This document shows positions 35,733-43,797 of a stretch of 64,000 bases of DNA, piece after piece. The stretch comes from Lachnospiraceae bacterium (GTDB lineage Bacteria > Bacillota > Clostridia > Lachnospirales > Lachnospiraceae), in assembly GCA_024687125.1 (NCBI GenBank), contig JAILFA010000096.1:1-64000 (forward strand), written 5' to 3'. How positions within the stretch are numbered: position 1 is the stretch's first letter; each line of letters opens with the position of its first letter. The position numbers were made by a program, and so were the translations under genes. Below the pieces are notes generated by a model. It was given only the letters and a program-made list of their open reading frames with translations. It searched no databases and had not been told where the DNA came from.

Positions 35733-37076
35733 ATGAAGTATCCGGAGCTTCTGTCTCCGGCGGGAGAATACGAAGGTCTGGTCGGCGCGGTAAATGCCGG
35801 CGCTGATGCGGTGTATCTCGGCGCCGAAAGATACGGTGCCAGAGCCTATGCGCATAATTTCACGGCGGAGGAACTGCTCCGCGGGATCCGTTTCGCGCAT
35901 CTGCGCGGGTGCGGCGTTTATCTCACAGTCAATACGCTCTGCAGGGAAAAGGAGACGGACGGCATCGCATCCGTCATGGATCCGCTCGTGGAACAGGGAC
36001 TGGATGGCGCGATCGTTCAGGATATCGGCGTGTTTTCTATCCTTCGGCGCCGCTATCCGCGGCTGCGCCTGCACGCGAGCACGCAGATGGCCGTCACCGG
36101 AATCTACGGCGCCGGGCTCCTTAAGGAACTCGGGGCATCCCGCGTGGTTCCCGCGAGAGAGCTTTCTCTCAAAGAACTTTCAGCGATCCGCAGATCGACC
36201 GGCCTTGAGATCGAGGCCTTCATTCATGGCGCCATGTGCTACTCGGTTTCCGGGATGTGCCTGTTTTCCGCGATGCTGGGAGGCAGGAGCGGAAACCGCG
36301 GGAGATGCGCCGGCCCCTGCAGGCTGCCGTATGAGCTGCCGGGGGATGAGGCGCACAGGACTCCTTATCCGCTGAGCCTGAGGGATATGTGTACGCTGCC
36401 GGATCTGCACCGTCTTCTGGTTCCCGGTACGAAGGACGGGGACGCAGTCATCGATTCCATGAAGATCGAGGGAAGGATGAAGGATCCTGTTTACACGGCG
36501 GGCGTCACATCCGTCTACCGGCGGGCCGTGGATGCGATCCTGGAAGATTCCGAAAGACCGTGGACACCGGCGGCAGATGACCTTACGCTGCTGAAGGGGC
36601 TTTATCTGCGGTCGGATCTCTCGGGCGGGTATTACGAAAGACACAATGGTGCGGAGATGATCACCGGACAGACGCCGGGCTATATCGGGAGTGACGACAC
36701 TGCAGTGCAGCTGGTCAGAGAGCGGTATCTGGAGGCGGATTCCCGGATAGAAGCGGAGGTACATGTCCGGATTCGGGCTGACGAGCCGCTTATGATCGAG
36801 ATCACCGCGAAAGGCGGACGGCGCGGGAGGCGTGTATCCGTCAGTACAAAAACCACCGGTGTCCCTGTGCAGAGAGCCCAGAACCGGCCGCTCACAGAAC
36901 AGACGGTCCGCGCGCAGACGGATCGTTTCGGTACAAGCTCGTTTGTCCCCTCTGAGATCTCGATAGATCTGGAGGATGGTGTGTTCGTCCCGGTTTCCGC
37001 TATCAATGACTGCAGGCGCCGGGCCTGCAGCGCACAGGAGGAAGCGCTCCTTAAAGCCTACGGGGGCGCATCATGA
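35733..37076 (+). CDS. U32 family peptidase-like protein, first part
   Basis: TIM-barrel protein of the U32 family, whose studied members act in tRNA or rRNA hydroxylation (TrhP, RlhA) rather than as proven proteases. N terminus PELLSPAGEYEGLVGAVNAG and the family signature EAFIHGAMCYSVSGMCL followed by GNRGRCAGPCRLPY are present, with the four cysteines that can hold an iron-sulfur cluster. 447 residues. In related Clostridia a longer single protein often includes an extra C-terminal part; here that part appears to be the next gene, joined by an ATGA overlap. tRNA hydroxylation is the most likely role, by family inference. Confidence 0.85.
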   Translation: MKYPELLSPAGEYEGLVGAVNAGADAVYLGAERYGARAYAHNFTAEELLRGIRFAHLRGCGVYLTVNTLCREKETDGIASVMDPLVEQGLDGAIVQDIGVFSILRRRYPRLRLHASTQMAVTGIYGAGLLKELGASRVVPARELSLKELSAIRRSTGLEIEAFIHGAMCYSVSGMCLFSAMLGGRSGNRGRCAGPCRLPYELPGDEAHRTPYPLSLRDMCTLPDLHRLLVPGTKDGDAVIDSMKIEGRMKDPVYTAGVTSVYRRAVDAILEDSERPWTPAADDLTLLKGLYLRSDLSGGYYERHNGAEMITGQTPGYIGSDDTAVQLVRERYLEADSRIEAEVHVRIRADEPLMIEITAKGGRRGRRVSVSTKTTGVPVQRAQNRPLTEQTVRAQTDRFGTSSFVPSEISIDLEDGVFVPVSAINDCRRRACSAQEEALLKAYGGAS

Positions 37077-37936
37077 TCCGCGCGGTCAGTGTCAGGAACG
37101 CTGAGCAGCTGAGGGTTGTCCTTGCGGCAGGAAACTGCCCCGAAAGGATCTACCTTCCGTATCCGGTATTCCTCGGGCAGGACAGGGAACTCGCGGCGGC
37201 CGCCGGACTTGCCGGCAGGACACATATCTTTGCGAATCTGCCTTATCTGTTCAGACAGGAGCCGGGAATGCCGGCAGAAGAGGATATGGAAAATCTCCTT
37301 GGAGATACGGTTGTACCGATGGACGGCCTTCTGGCTCACAATCTGGAGGAGGCTTCCTTTATCCGTGATAAGGGATATCGCGGGATCCTGGAAACAGACT
37401 TTCAGATCCCGGTATGGAACGCGGAAGCGGCCGGTGTGTTCGCCGGACTTTTCGAGGAGGCGCATTGGGAGTGGACAGTGTCGTCGGAGTTTTCCCTTTA
37501 TGAGATCAGGGAGCTGCTCGGCGCGCTGCGGGAAAAGAAAAAGGCGGATCCGGCGGCCGCGGGGATCGTGATCTACGGCCGTGTCCCCATGATGGTGAGC
37601 GCAAACTGCGTCCGAAAGACGGCGGGCAGATGCACGGGACGCTGCGGGGAGTTCGCGGGTTTTTCCTATACGCTTCGGGATCGCAAGGGCAGAATGCTTC
37701 CTGTGACAGGTGACTGCAGAGTCTGCTATAATGTAATTTTGAATGCCGTGCCGACATCGCTTCACAGGTATCCTGATGAGATCAGAGACCTCGGCCTGGG
37801 CCGTGTGAGGATCGATCTGACGACGGAGACAGCGGAGGAAACCGCGGAGATCCTGAGGGTGTTTGCCGGAAACGCGGACACGAAGGGCCCTGCCGCTGAG
37901 ACGACGGCCGGCCGATTTAAAAAGGGTGTGGAGTAG
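37073..37936 (+). CDS. U32-associated C-terminal domain protein
   Basis: 287 residues matching the C-terminal portion of long U32 proteins rather than a separate enzyme that I can name. The segment IVIYGRVPMMVSANCVRKT and the cysteines in TAGRCTGRCGEF and GDCRVCYN suggest an iron-sulfur or zinc site. It starts by an ATGA overlap with the U32 gene, so the two chains are made in equal amounts and may form one complex. Whether the split is ancestral or a broken fusion cannot be judged here, but both frames are clean, without signs of decay. Confidence 0.7.
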   Translation: MIRAVSVRNAEQLRVVLAAGNCPERIYLPYPVFLGQDRELAAAAGLAGRTHIFANLPYLFRQEPGMPAEEDMENLLGDTVVPMDGLLAHNLEEASFIRDKGYRGILETDFQIPVWNAEAAGVFAGLFEEAHWEWTVSSEFSLYEIRELLGALREKKKADPAAAGIVIYGRVPMMVSANCVRKTAGRCTGRCGEFAGFSYTLRDRKGRMLPVTGDCRVCYNVILNAVPTSLHRYPDEIRDLGLGRVRIDLTTETAEETAEILRVFAGNADTKGPAAETTAGRFKKGVE

Positions 37937-37941
37937 AAAAG

Positions 37942-39411
37942 ATGAAGCTGTATCTGCTGGAATTCGCTAAGATGGGAGAAGCGCTGCTGATGGCAGTCTA
38001 TGCGATCCTGTCCTTTTGCGTGTTCCTGTACAGAACAGAGAAGAAACGCTTTCCGTTCTATGTTGTGCAGATCATCCTGATGGTCGTGATCCAGTTTCTG
38101 CTGTTCATGCAGATGATGCTCAAGACCGATGACATGCGGTATCTGTTTTTCTTTTCCTTCCAGGCGATCGTCCTGATCGCGGCGATCATCATGCACCGCA
38201 TGATCTATCCTGACGCCAACCTGCTGATCGTCAACAATATGTGCCTGCTCATCATGATCAGTATGGCGATCCTGACACGTCTCTCGGGAACGTCAGCCAT
38301 CAAGCAGTTCATCATCGTGATCGCCTCCATGATCGTGGCACTGATCCTGCCGGAGGCGGTCCGCCGGCTGCGGATCCTGTCGGAACCCTGGTGGATCTAT
38401 GCAGTGATCGGTATCCTGGCACTGGGCTTTGTACTGATCCTCGGCCGTGTCGTGAACGGCTCCAGCCTCAATTTCCAAGTGATGGGGGTAACATTCCAGC
38501 CGTCGGAGTTCGTCAAGATCATCTTTGTTTTCTTCGCGGCGTCGGCGCTCGCAAAAGCGGATAATTTTGCGCAGATCGCCGGTTTTTCCGCGATCGCCGC
38601 GCTTCATATCCTGATCCTCGTGTTTTCCAAGGATCTGGGGACGGCGCTGATCTTTTATACGGTCTTCCTGATGATGCTCTATGTCGCCAGAGAGAGGATC
38701 CTGTACCTGGTGCTGGGGATCCTGGCCGGCGGCGGAGCCGGTATCGTGGCGTACCGCCTCTTTTCGCATGTACGGGCACGTGTCGCCGCGTTTATCGATC
38801 CGTGGAGCGCGATCGACGGAGCAGGCTATCAGGTGACACAGTCTCTGTTCGGGATCAGTGTCGGAGGCCCGTTCGGTCTGGGACTGTACGGGGGAAAGCC
38901 CAAGGCGATCCCTTTTGTGGAACAGGATTTCATCTTTTCGGCGATCGCAGAAGAGCTCGGGATCGTGTTTGCGGTCTCGGTCCTGCTGATCTGCCTTTCT
39001 ACTTTTTTCATGATGCTCTGGGTGGCGGAGCGTACGAGAAACCGCTTTTACCGGCTGCTGAGCGCCGGCTTCGGCGTGACCTATATCTTTCAGGTGTTTC
39101 TCACGGTCGGCGGAGGTGTGAAGTTTATCCCGCTCACCGGTGTGACGCTTCCGCTGGTGAGCTACGGCGGAACCTCGGTGCTCTCGACGATCCTGATGTT
39201 CGGCGTGCTGCAGGGCGGTGTGCTCATCCGGGCGCAGGAACACCGCGAGGCGGTGGAGAGACTCACGCACAGGGAGGAACCCGGATACCCGGACAGAAGC
39301 CGTGAAGAGGACTATCCGGAGGAAGCAGACTATCCGGAGGATGATGCGTACAGAGATGACGCGTATCACAGGGACAGCTATGAGGAAAGAGAAGAGCGAA
39401 GAGAAGATTAA
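37942..39411 (+). CDS. FtsW/RodA/SpoVE-family SEDS glycosyltransferase (second copy)
   Basis: 489 residues, longer than the ftsW product at 10510. About 100 extra N-terminal residues with three to four helices precede the SEDS core. Core motifs are FQVMGVTFQPSEFVKI, the late DFIFSAIAEELGIVFA and TGVTLPLVSYGGTSVL. The C-terminal cytoplasmic tail of about 50 residues is Glu/Asp/Tyr-rich with a repeating YPE-D-AY pattern. The transpeptidase gene starts within its last 32 bases, so a SEDS-PBP pair is produced, similar in layout to the rodA-pbpA pair of actinobacteria. Elongation or sporulation roles are both possible. Confidence 0.88.
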   Translation: MKLYLLEFAKMGEALLMAVYAILSFCVFLYRTEKKRFPFYVVQIILMVVIQFLLFMQMMLKTDDMRYLFFFSFQAIVLIAAIIMHRMIYPDANLLIVNNMCLLIMISMAILTRLSGTSAIKQFIIVIASMIVALILPEAVRRLRILSEPWWIYAVIGILALGFVLILGRVVNGSSLNFQVMGVTFQPSEFVKIIFVFFAASALAKADNFAQIAGFSAIAALHILILVFSKDLGTALIFYTVFLMMLYVARERILYLVLGILAGGGAGIVAYRLFSHVRARVAAFIDPWSAIDGAGYQVTQSLFGISVGGPFGLGLYGGKPKAIPFVEQDFIFSAIAEELGIVFAVSVLLICLSTFFMMLWVAERTRNRFYRLLSAGFGVTYIFQVFLTVGGGVKFIPLTGVTLPLVSYGGTSVLSTILMFGVLQGGVLIRAQEHREAVERLTHREEPGYPDRSREEDYPEEADYPEDDAYRDDAYHRDSYEEREERRED

Positions 39412-40840
39412 ACGCGTGGGACGATTCAGACCGCCGACCCCCACACAGGTGATCGCGGCAGCCTTTGGCGTTCTGTTCGCGGCCATGATCGTCTATCTGT
39501 GTCGGTACGCCTATGTCAACCGGCAGGTGATGATGAGCAACAGCTACAATTCCCGGCAGAAGATCCTGCTGGAGCAGAATACGCGCGGTGATATCCTGGC
39601 GGCCTCCGGCGAGGTGCTCGCTACGACCGAAAAAAAGGAGGACGGAAGCGAAGAGCGCGTCTATCCTTACGGAAATCTATTTTCACACGCCGTCGGGTAT
39701 TCGGCCAAAGGAATGGGCGGCGTAGAAGCCGCGGCAAACTACTATCTGATCCGTTCCGATATCCCGCTCTCAAAAAAAGCGGAGCTGATGGACAAAGGGG
39801 AAAAGTATCCGGGCAACACCGTCATCACGACCCTGGACAGGAACCTCCAGGAGACTGCGTACCAGGCACTTTCCGCCTATCGCGGCGCCATCGTTGTTAC
39901 CGATGTGCGCACCGGAGCTATCCTGGCAATGGTCTCCAAGCCGGATTTTGATCCCAATGAGATCAATGCCCTCTGGCCGCAGCTGACTGCCGACAAGGAG
40001 GATTCACGTCTGCTGAACCGCGTTTCCCAGGGTCTGTATCCCCCGGGCTCCACCTTTAAGATCGTGACCGCGCTGGAATATATCCGTGAGAATCCGGCGG
40101 ATTACGGGAAATATTCGTTTAACTGCAGCGGAAGCTATACGGCGGAAGGTCTGACGATCCACTGCTTCCATGGAGAAAGCCACGGCAGGGTGGATTTTTA
40201 CACCTCCCTCCAGAAGTCCTGCAACTCTTCCTTTGCCAATATCGGTATGTTGCTCGACCGCGGGGCTTTCGCAAAGACGCTGAAGACCCTGTATTTCGGC
40301 GAGGAGCTCCCTGTGGACTTCCCGTGCGGCACGAGCAGAACAGCGCTGTCGGCTTCCTCGGGCGCAAGCGAGGTGATGCAGCTTTCGATCGGTCAGGGGG
40401 CAACGAGCATCTCACCGCTTCATCTGAACATGATCACACAGTCGATCGCGTCGGGCGGGGAGATGTACAAGCCGTATATCATCGACCGGATCGTCAGCGC
40501 GGATGACAAGGTCCTGGTCAGCAATGAAAAAGAGAAGCTCCGTCGTGTCATGAGTGCCGAGGAAGCGCAGATCCTGACGGAGATGATGACGACTGTCGTC
40601 AACGGAGGAACGGCGAGACGCCTGCAGGGACTGTCCTATCAGGCGGCCGGCAAGACAGGATCCGCCGAATACAACAGTGTGGAAAAGACGGAGAGCCACG
40701 CGTGGTTCACGGGATTCGCACCGGCGGACGATCCGCAGATCGCAGTCACGGTCATCATTGAACAGGCCGGCTCCGGCGGGGAGTACGCGGTCCCGATGGC
40801 GAAGAGAGTGTTTGACACGTATTTTGAGGCGGAGGACTAA
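39380..40840 (+). CDS. Class B penicillin-binding protein (PbpA/PBP2-like transpeptidase)
   Basis: Partner transpeptidase of the SEDS protein encoded upstream. One membrane helix near residues 23-43, a reduced dimerisation domain (NTRGDILAASGEVLATTE) and the catalytic domain with S224 in STFK, S280-C-N and K425-T-G. 486 residues, much smaller than the FtsI at 5679, as in actinobacterial PbpA. The ATG at 39380 is inferred: it lies inside the SEDS gene, with AGGGACA upstream, and gives a basic cytoplasmic start before the helix; upstream in-frame starts are possible but would add out-of-family residues. The next gene is convergent on the minus strand. Confidence 0.88.
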   Translation: MRKEKSEEKIKRVGRFRPPTPTQVIAAAFGVLFAAMIVYLCRYAYVNRQVMMSNSYNSRQKILLEQNTRGDILAASGEVLATTEKKEDGSEERVYPYGNLFSHAVGYSAKGMGGVEAAANYYLIRSDIPLSKKAELMDKGEKYPGNTVITTLDRNLQETAYQALSAYRGAIVVTDVRTGAILAMVSKPDFDPNEINALWPQLTADKEDSRLLNRVSQGLYPPGSTFKIVTALEYIRENPADYGKYSFNCSGSYTAEGLTIHCFHGESHGRVDFYTSLQKSCNSSFANIGMLLDRGAFAKTLKTLYFGEELPVDFPCGTSRTALSASSGASEVMQLSIGQGATSISPLHLNMITQSIASGGEMYKPYIIDRIVSADDKVLVSNEKEKLRRVMSAEEAQILTEMMTTVVNGGTARRLQGLSYQAAGKTGSAEYNSVEKTESHAWFTGFAPADDPQIAVTVIIEQAGSGGEYAVPMAKRVFDTYFEAED

Positions 40841-40874
40841 AGCTTCTCTCTGCGGGAAGCGTAATACTTATCCG

Positions 40875-41936
40875 TCAGAAGATCGCCGCGATCGACAGCC
40901 CGAATTTCGACAGATCCATCTCCGCGCCGTTGTCCGTGAGCCTGACATTGGGGTGGGAGAGGGCGTTTTCGTTGATGGAGAGCACTTCCGCATTGCGTCC
41001 GTCGGAGAGACGGACGTTTCTGCCGATCTGTGTGTGAGCGATGTGTGAAAGGACCGTGGTCAGCGCATCCCTGTCATATCTTACAAAGCCGTTTGTCTCC
41101 TCGTAATGCGCGATCACCTGGAACGGATGGAGCGACTGCCGGTAGATCCGGGCGCTGGTCATCGCTTCGTAGGTATCCACGATCGCGATCAGCTTGGCAT
41201 AGGGATCGATCCGGTCAGCCATGAGACCGTCCGGATAGCCCGAACCGTCATTGCGCTCATGATGCTGCAGGGTTGCGAGCGGGATATGGACATTGAGCGC
41301 GAGGTTCTTGACCAGATCGTAGCCCATGGTCGTGTGCCTGCGCAGAAGAGCCATCTCGCTGTCATCCAGCTTGCCGGGCTTCCAGAGGATGCTGTCGGGG
41401 ATACGGAGCTTGCCGATATCATAGACAAAGCCGGTCTGGATATAATTGATCCGGTCGGAATTCGAAAGCCCCAGCCATTCGCCGAAGACACCCGCGATCA
41501 GCGCGGAGTTCAGGCAGTGTGAGTGGGTCAGGTCATCTTCTGACGGGATCATGTTGTAGAGATAGTCCAGCAGGAGCTCCGGAGTCTCAGCGGCTTTATA
41601 GATGTCATCAAAGACATCCATCAGATGATCGATATTAAAGGTCGCGTGGTAGTTGACAAAGTCGAGCAGAAGGGTCTTATAGATGGCCAGGTTTTTCTGG
41701 TAGATCTTTTCGAAGGCTTCGAAGCTTTCGGAAAAGCGGATCTTTTCATAGTGAGTCGTGGCGTAGTCGATCTTTTCGTGGACAGTGACAGCCATGATAT
41801 CATGGCGGGCCATCTTGGCGAGGTGCGCTTCCGTGAGCTGCGATCCCGAACTGACGATCATCTTGCCGTTCTTGTCGACGATATCCTCAGCAACGGTCAT
41901 TCCCGGGACGCATGCGATCCTTGCGATAGTCTTCAT
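40875..41936 (-). CDS. HD-GYP domain protein with degenerate HD motif
   Basis: 353 residues: an N-terminal region of about 110 residues and a C-terminal HD-GYP domain, the family that hydrolyses c-di-GMP. HHERNDGSGYPDGL, with the GYP motif and its histidines, is intact, as is HSHCLNSALIAG. The core His-Asp dyad is changed: the segment reads FVYDIGKLRIP with Y172-D173 where canonical enzymes have HDIGK. The metal centre is therefore altered and activity may be reduced or changed. ATG 41936 is preceded by GGGAG at a good distance. It is the only gene on the minus strand between the PilZ gene and rpmB, and is divergent from the small gene at 42005. Confidence 0.88.
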   Translation of the reverse strand: MKTIARIACVPGMTVAEDIVDKNGKMIVSSGSQLTEAHLAKMARHDIMAVTVHEKIDYATTHYEKIRFSESFEAFEKIYQKNLAIYKTLLLDFVNYHATFNIDHLMDVFDDIYKAAETPELLLDYLYNMIPSEDDLTHSHCLNSALIAGVFGEWLGLSNSDRINYIQTGFVYDIGKLRIPDSILWKPGKLDDSEMALLRRHTTMGYDLVKNLALNVHIPLATLQHHERNDGSGYPDGLMADRIDPYAKLIAIVDTYEAMTSARIYRQSLHPFQVIAHYEETNGFVRYDRDALTTVLSHIAHTQIGRNVRLSDGRNAEVLSINENALSHPNVRLTDNGAEMDLSKFGLSIAAIF

Positions 41937-41964
41937 TTTTTCTCCCAATAACTTGTGGCGGTCA

Positions 41965-41993
41965 TTGACGAAAACACCAATATAAAGTATAAA
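41965..41993 (+). promoter_or_regulatory. Promoter of the small gene at 42005
   Basis: TTGACG at 41965-41970, 17-base spacer, TATAAA at 41988-41993. Transcription would start about 4-5 bases before the ATG at 42005. Confidence 0.65.
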
Positions 41994-42014
41994 GAATAAT
42001 AGACATGTTGAAAA
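41986..42014 (-). promoter_or_regulatory. Candidate promoter of the HD-GYP gene
   Basis: Minus strand TTTTCA (42014-42009), 17-base spacer, TATACT (41991-41986). Its -10 overlaps that of the divergent promoter on the plus strand. Confidence 0.45.
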
Positions 42015-42376
42015 GGGCTTTTTGCAAATTTCATAAAGAATGTTACTTCAGCAGCGAGATCCGGAAAAAGGGCCGTGAAAAAGCCGGTATCCTCCGCGGC
42101 AGGAGCGGCATCTTCAGCTACTGCATCCTGATTTCCGAGAGCGGAGAGCAGCTGGAGATCCTGCACAGCGCATTTCTCAGGGACAAAAGATACCGTGAGC
42201 ATCCGCCGACGGTCTGGGGGGTTGCGAAGACCAGGCTCGGCGCGATCGAGGTCGTGAAGCGGATGATGGATGATGCCGCGGCAGCAGGCATGCCGGGGGA
42301 CGCGCGCTCCTATCTGCTGATGAAGGAGCACGGGGATAAGAGGGCGGATGGCCGCAGTCATACTGACAATCCTTAA
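42005..42376 (+). CDS. Small protein of unknown function
   Basis: 123 residues, not recognised. It is basic at the N terminus (MLKRAFCKFHKECYF, KKGREK) with Cys-rich first residues and a mixed alpha/beta look: a strand-like stretch IFSYCILISESGEQLEILHSAFL and a helix IEVVKRMMDDAAAAG. No signal peptide or membrane helix. The ATG has no ribosome site and lies 11 bases after a good -10 box, so translation may be leaderless. The next gene begins inside its last 29 bases, indicating an operon with the DUF2953 and gerW genes. A role with those sporulation-linked genes is possible but unproven. Confidence 0.6.
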   Translation: MLKRAFCKFHKECYFSSEIRKKGREKAGILRGRSGIFSYCILISESGEQLEILHSAFLRDKRYREHPPTVWGVAKTRLGAIEVVKRMMDDAAAAGMPGDARSYLLMKEHGDKRADGRSHTDNP

Positions 42377-43415
42377 GATCATCGGGATCATACTGCTGTG
42401 TGTTCTGGGACTCGCGCTCCTGCTGGTCCTGATCGTTCTGCTTTGTCCGATCCGCTACGAGATCCGGGCAAATGTCCGGGACGGAGGGGCGGATACGAGT
42501 CTGGCGGACCGCACGGAAGCGTTTTGCAAAGCCACGTATCTGCTGCATCTGGTGCGTGTCAGGGCAGAGTGGCCGGCGCCGGAAGACGGACTGTTCTCTG
42601 TTCATATCGCGTTTTTCAGGCTTTTTCCGCGGAAAAAGAAGACTGATACGGAAACGGAGGACTTTGCGGAATCTGATGACGTCTGGAAAACGGAGGCTGA
42701 AGAAGAAACGCAGGTGACAGAGCCGGCGGATACCGGGGAACCGTTGCCTGCGGATTATGAGGAGCCGGCAACCGGGGATCCTGAGGGATGGGAGCTGATC
42801 ACCGACGCTCCCGAGATGCCGATGCCGGCTGATGCTGACGAGGAATCGGAGGAGAACAGGGAGGAAGACAGCGCGGAACCGGAAGCAGAGGACGCACCGA
42901 AGAAAAAGATCCCGCTTTCCGAGCGGATCAGTGCGTTTTGGGACAAGCTCCGCGACCTGGCGCAGAAACCACAGTTAGCGGCTGAAAAAATCTACTATAC
43001 AACATCTGGGATTTATGATAAAATAAGTATGGTACGCGTAACACTGGAAAACGACATCTTTGTAAGAGCAAAACAACTGTTATTTAATGAGGCCCGGCGG
43101 GTGGTCAGACATCTTCTGCCGCGGAAATGCCGCGTCTCTCTGGTATACGGTACCGACGACCCCGCGAAAACAGCGGACGTCATTGCCAAGGTATCCATGC
43201 TGTATCCGATCTTTGAGGATCGCGTGAGCGTGACTCCTTCGTTTGAACGGGAGGCACTGTACGGGACGGCACTGATCAAAGGACGGGTGCGGCTGGTTGT
43301 ACCGCTTTATTCCTTTTTAAGGCTGTATTTCAGTAAGGATGTGAAAAAGACGGTACGCAGGTTTAAGAAAATCAAAGAAGGAGGCAGGACCGGTGGCAGA
43401 AAAGAAGACAAATGA
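42348..43415 (+). CDS. DUF2953 protein (YtfI-like)
   Basis: 355 residues. An N-terminal membrane helix (about 4-27) is followed by the domain start PIRYEIRANV, an acidic Glu/Asp-rich middle region of about 100 residues (about 95-190) and a C-terminal DUF2953 part (VSLVYGTDDPAKTADVIAKVSMLYPIFEDRV). In Bacillus the homologue ytfI stands directly before ytfJ (gerW), and the same order holds here. Biochemical function is unknown; a role in spore-related membrane biology is inferred from the partner. The ATG at 42348 overlaps the previous gene; GGGGATAAGAGG precedes it. Confidence 0.8.
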   Translation: MAAVILTILKIIGIILLCVLGLALLLVLIVLLCPIRYEIRANVRDGGADTSLADRTEAFCKATYLLHLVRVRAEWPAPEDGLFSVHIAFFRLFPRKKKTDTETEDFAESDDVWKTEAEEETQVTEPADTGEPLPADYEEPATGDPEGWELITDAPEMPMPADADEESEENREEDSAEPEAEDAPKKKIPLSERISAFWDKLRDLAQKPQLAAEKIYYTTSGIYDKISMVRVTLENDIFVRAKQLLFNEARRVVRHLLPRKCRVSLVYGTDDPAKTADVIAKVSMLYPIFEDRVSVTPSFEREALYGTALIKGRVRLVVPLYSFLRLYFSKDVKKTVRRFKKIKEGGRTGGRKEDK

Positions 43416-43797
43416 TTTTCATGAAGTAATGGAGTCGCTGCTTGGCGGGGTAGATACGCTTCTTTCTTCCAAGACAGTGGTAGGGCAGCCGCAGTCCGTG
43501 GGTGACTGCATGATCGTGCCGCTTGTGGATGTTTCGGTAGGCGCCGGTGCCGGTTCCTCTGTTTCTGACAAAAAGGGCGGCGGCGCAGGCGGATTTTCCG
43601 CCAAGCTTTCTCCGTCGGCCGTACTGATCATCAAGGACGGTGTTACCAAGGTCGTGAACATCAAGAACCAGGATGCCGTCACCAAGGCGATCGATCTGGT
43701 GCCCGACGTCATCAACCGCATCATGGCGGGCAGAGACAAGAAGATGCCCGATGACAAAGAAGCTTTAGATATTGCATTTCCGGAGGACGATTCCTGA
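43393..43797 (+). CDS. ytfJ: Spore germination protein GerW (YtfJ family)
   Basis: 134 residues, typical YtfJ. It opens FHEVMESLLGGVDTLLSSKTVVGQP and has a glycine-rich stretch (GGGAGGFSAKLSPSAVLIIKDG). In B. subtilis the protein is made in the forespore and is needed for germination with some nutrients. Its presence suggests a spore-forming lineage, although homologues also occur in some non-spore-formers. The GTG at 43393 follows GGAGG and lies inside the end of the DUF2953 gene. It shares one base with the following J-domain gene (TGATG). Confidence 0.88.
   Translation: MAEKKTNDFHEVMESLLGGVDTLLSSKTVVGQPQSVGDCMIVPLVDVSVGAGAGSSVSDKKGGGAGGFSAKLSPSAVLIIKDGVTKVVNIKNQDAVTKAIDLVPDVINRIMAGRDKKMPDDKEALDIAFPEDDS

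Noticed and set aside
40841-40874. Short hairpin (GCTTC/GAAGC) between the PBP and HD-GYP genes as a shared terminator
   Set aside because: Only 5 bp with a long loop and no T run on either side.
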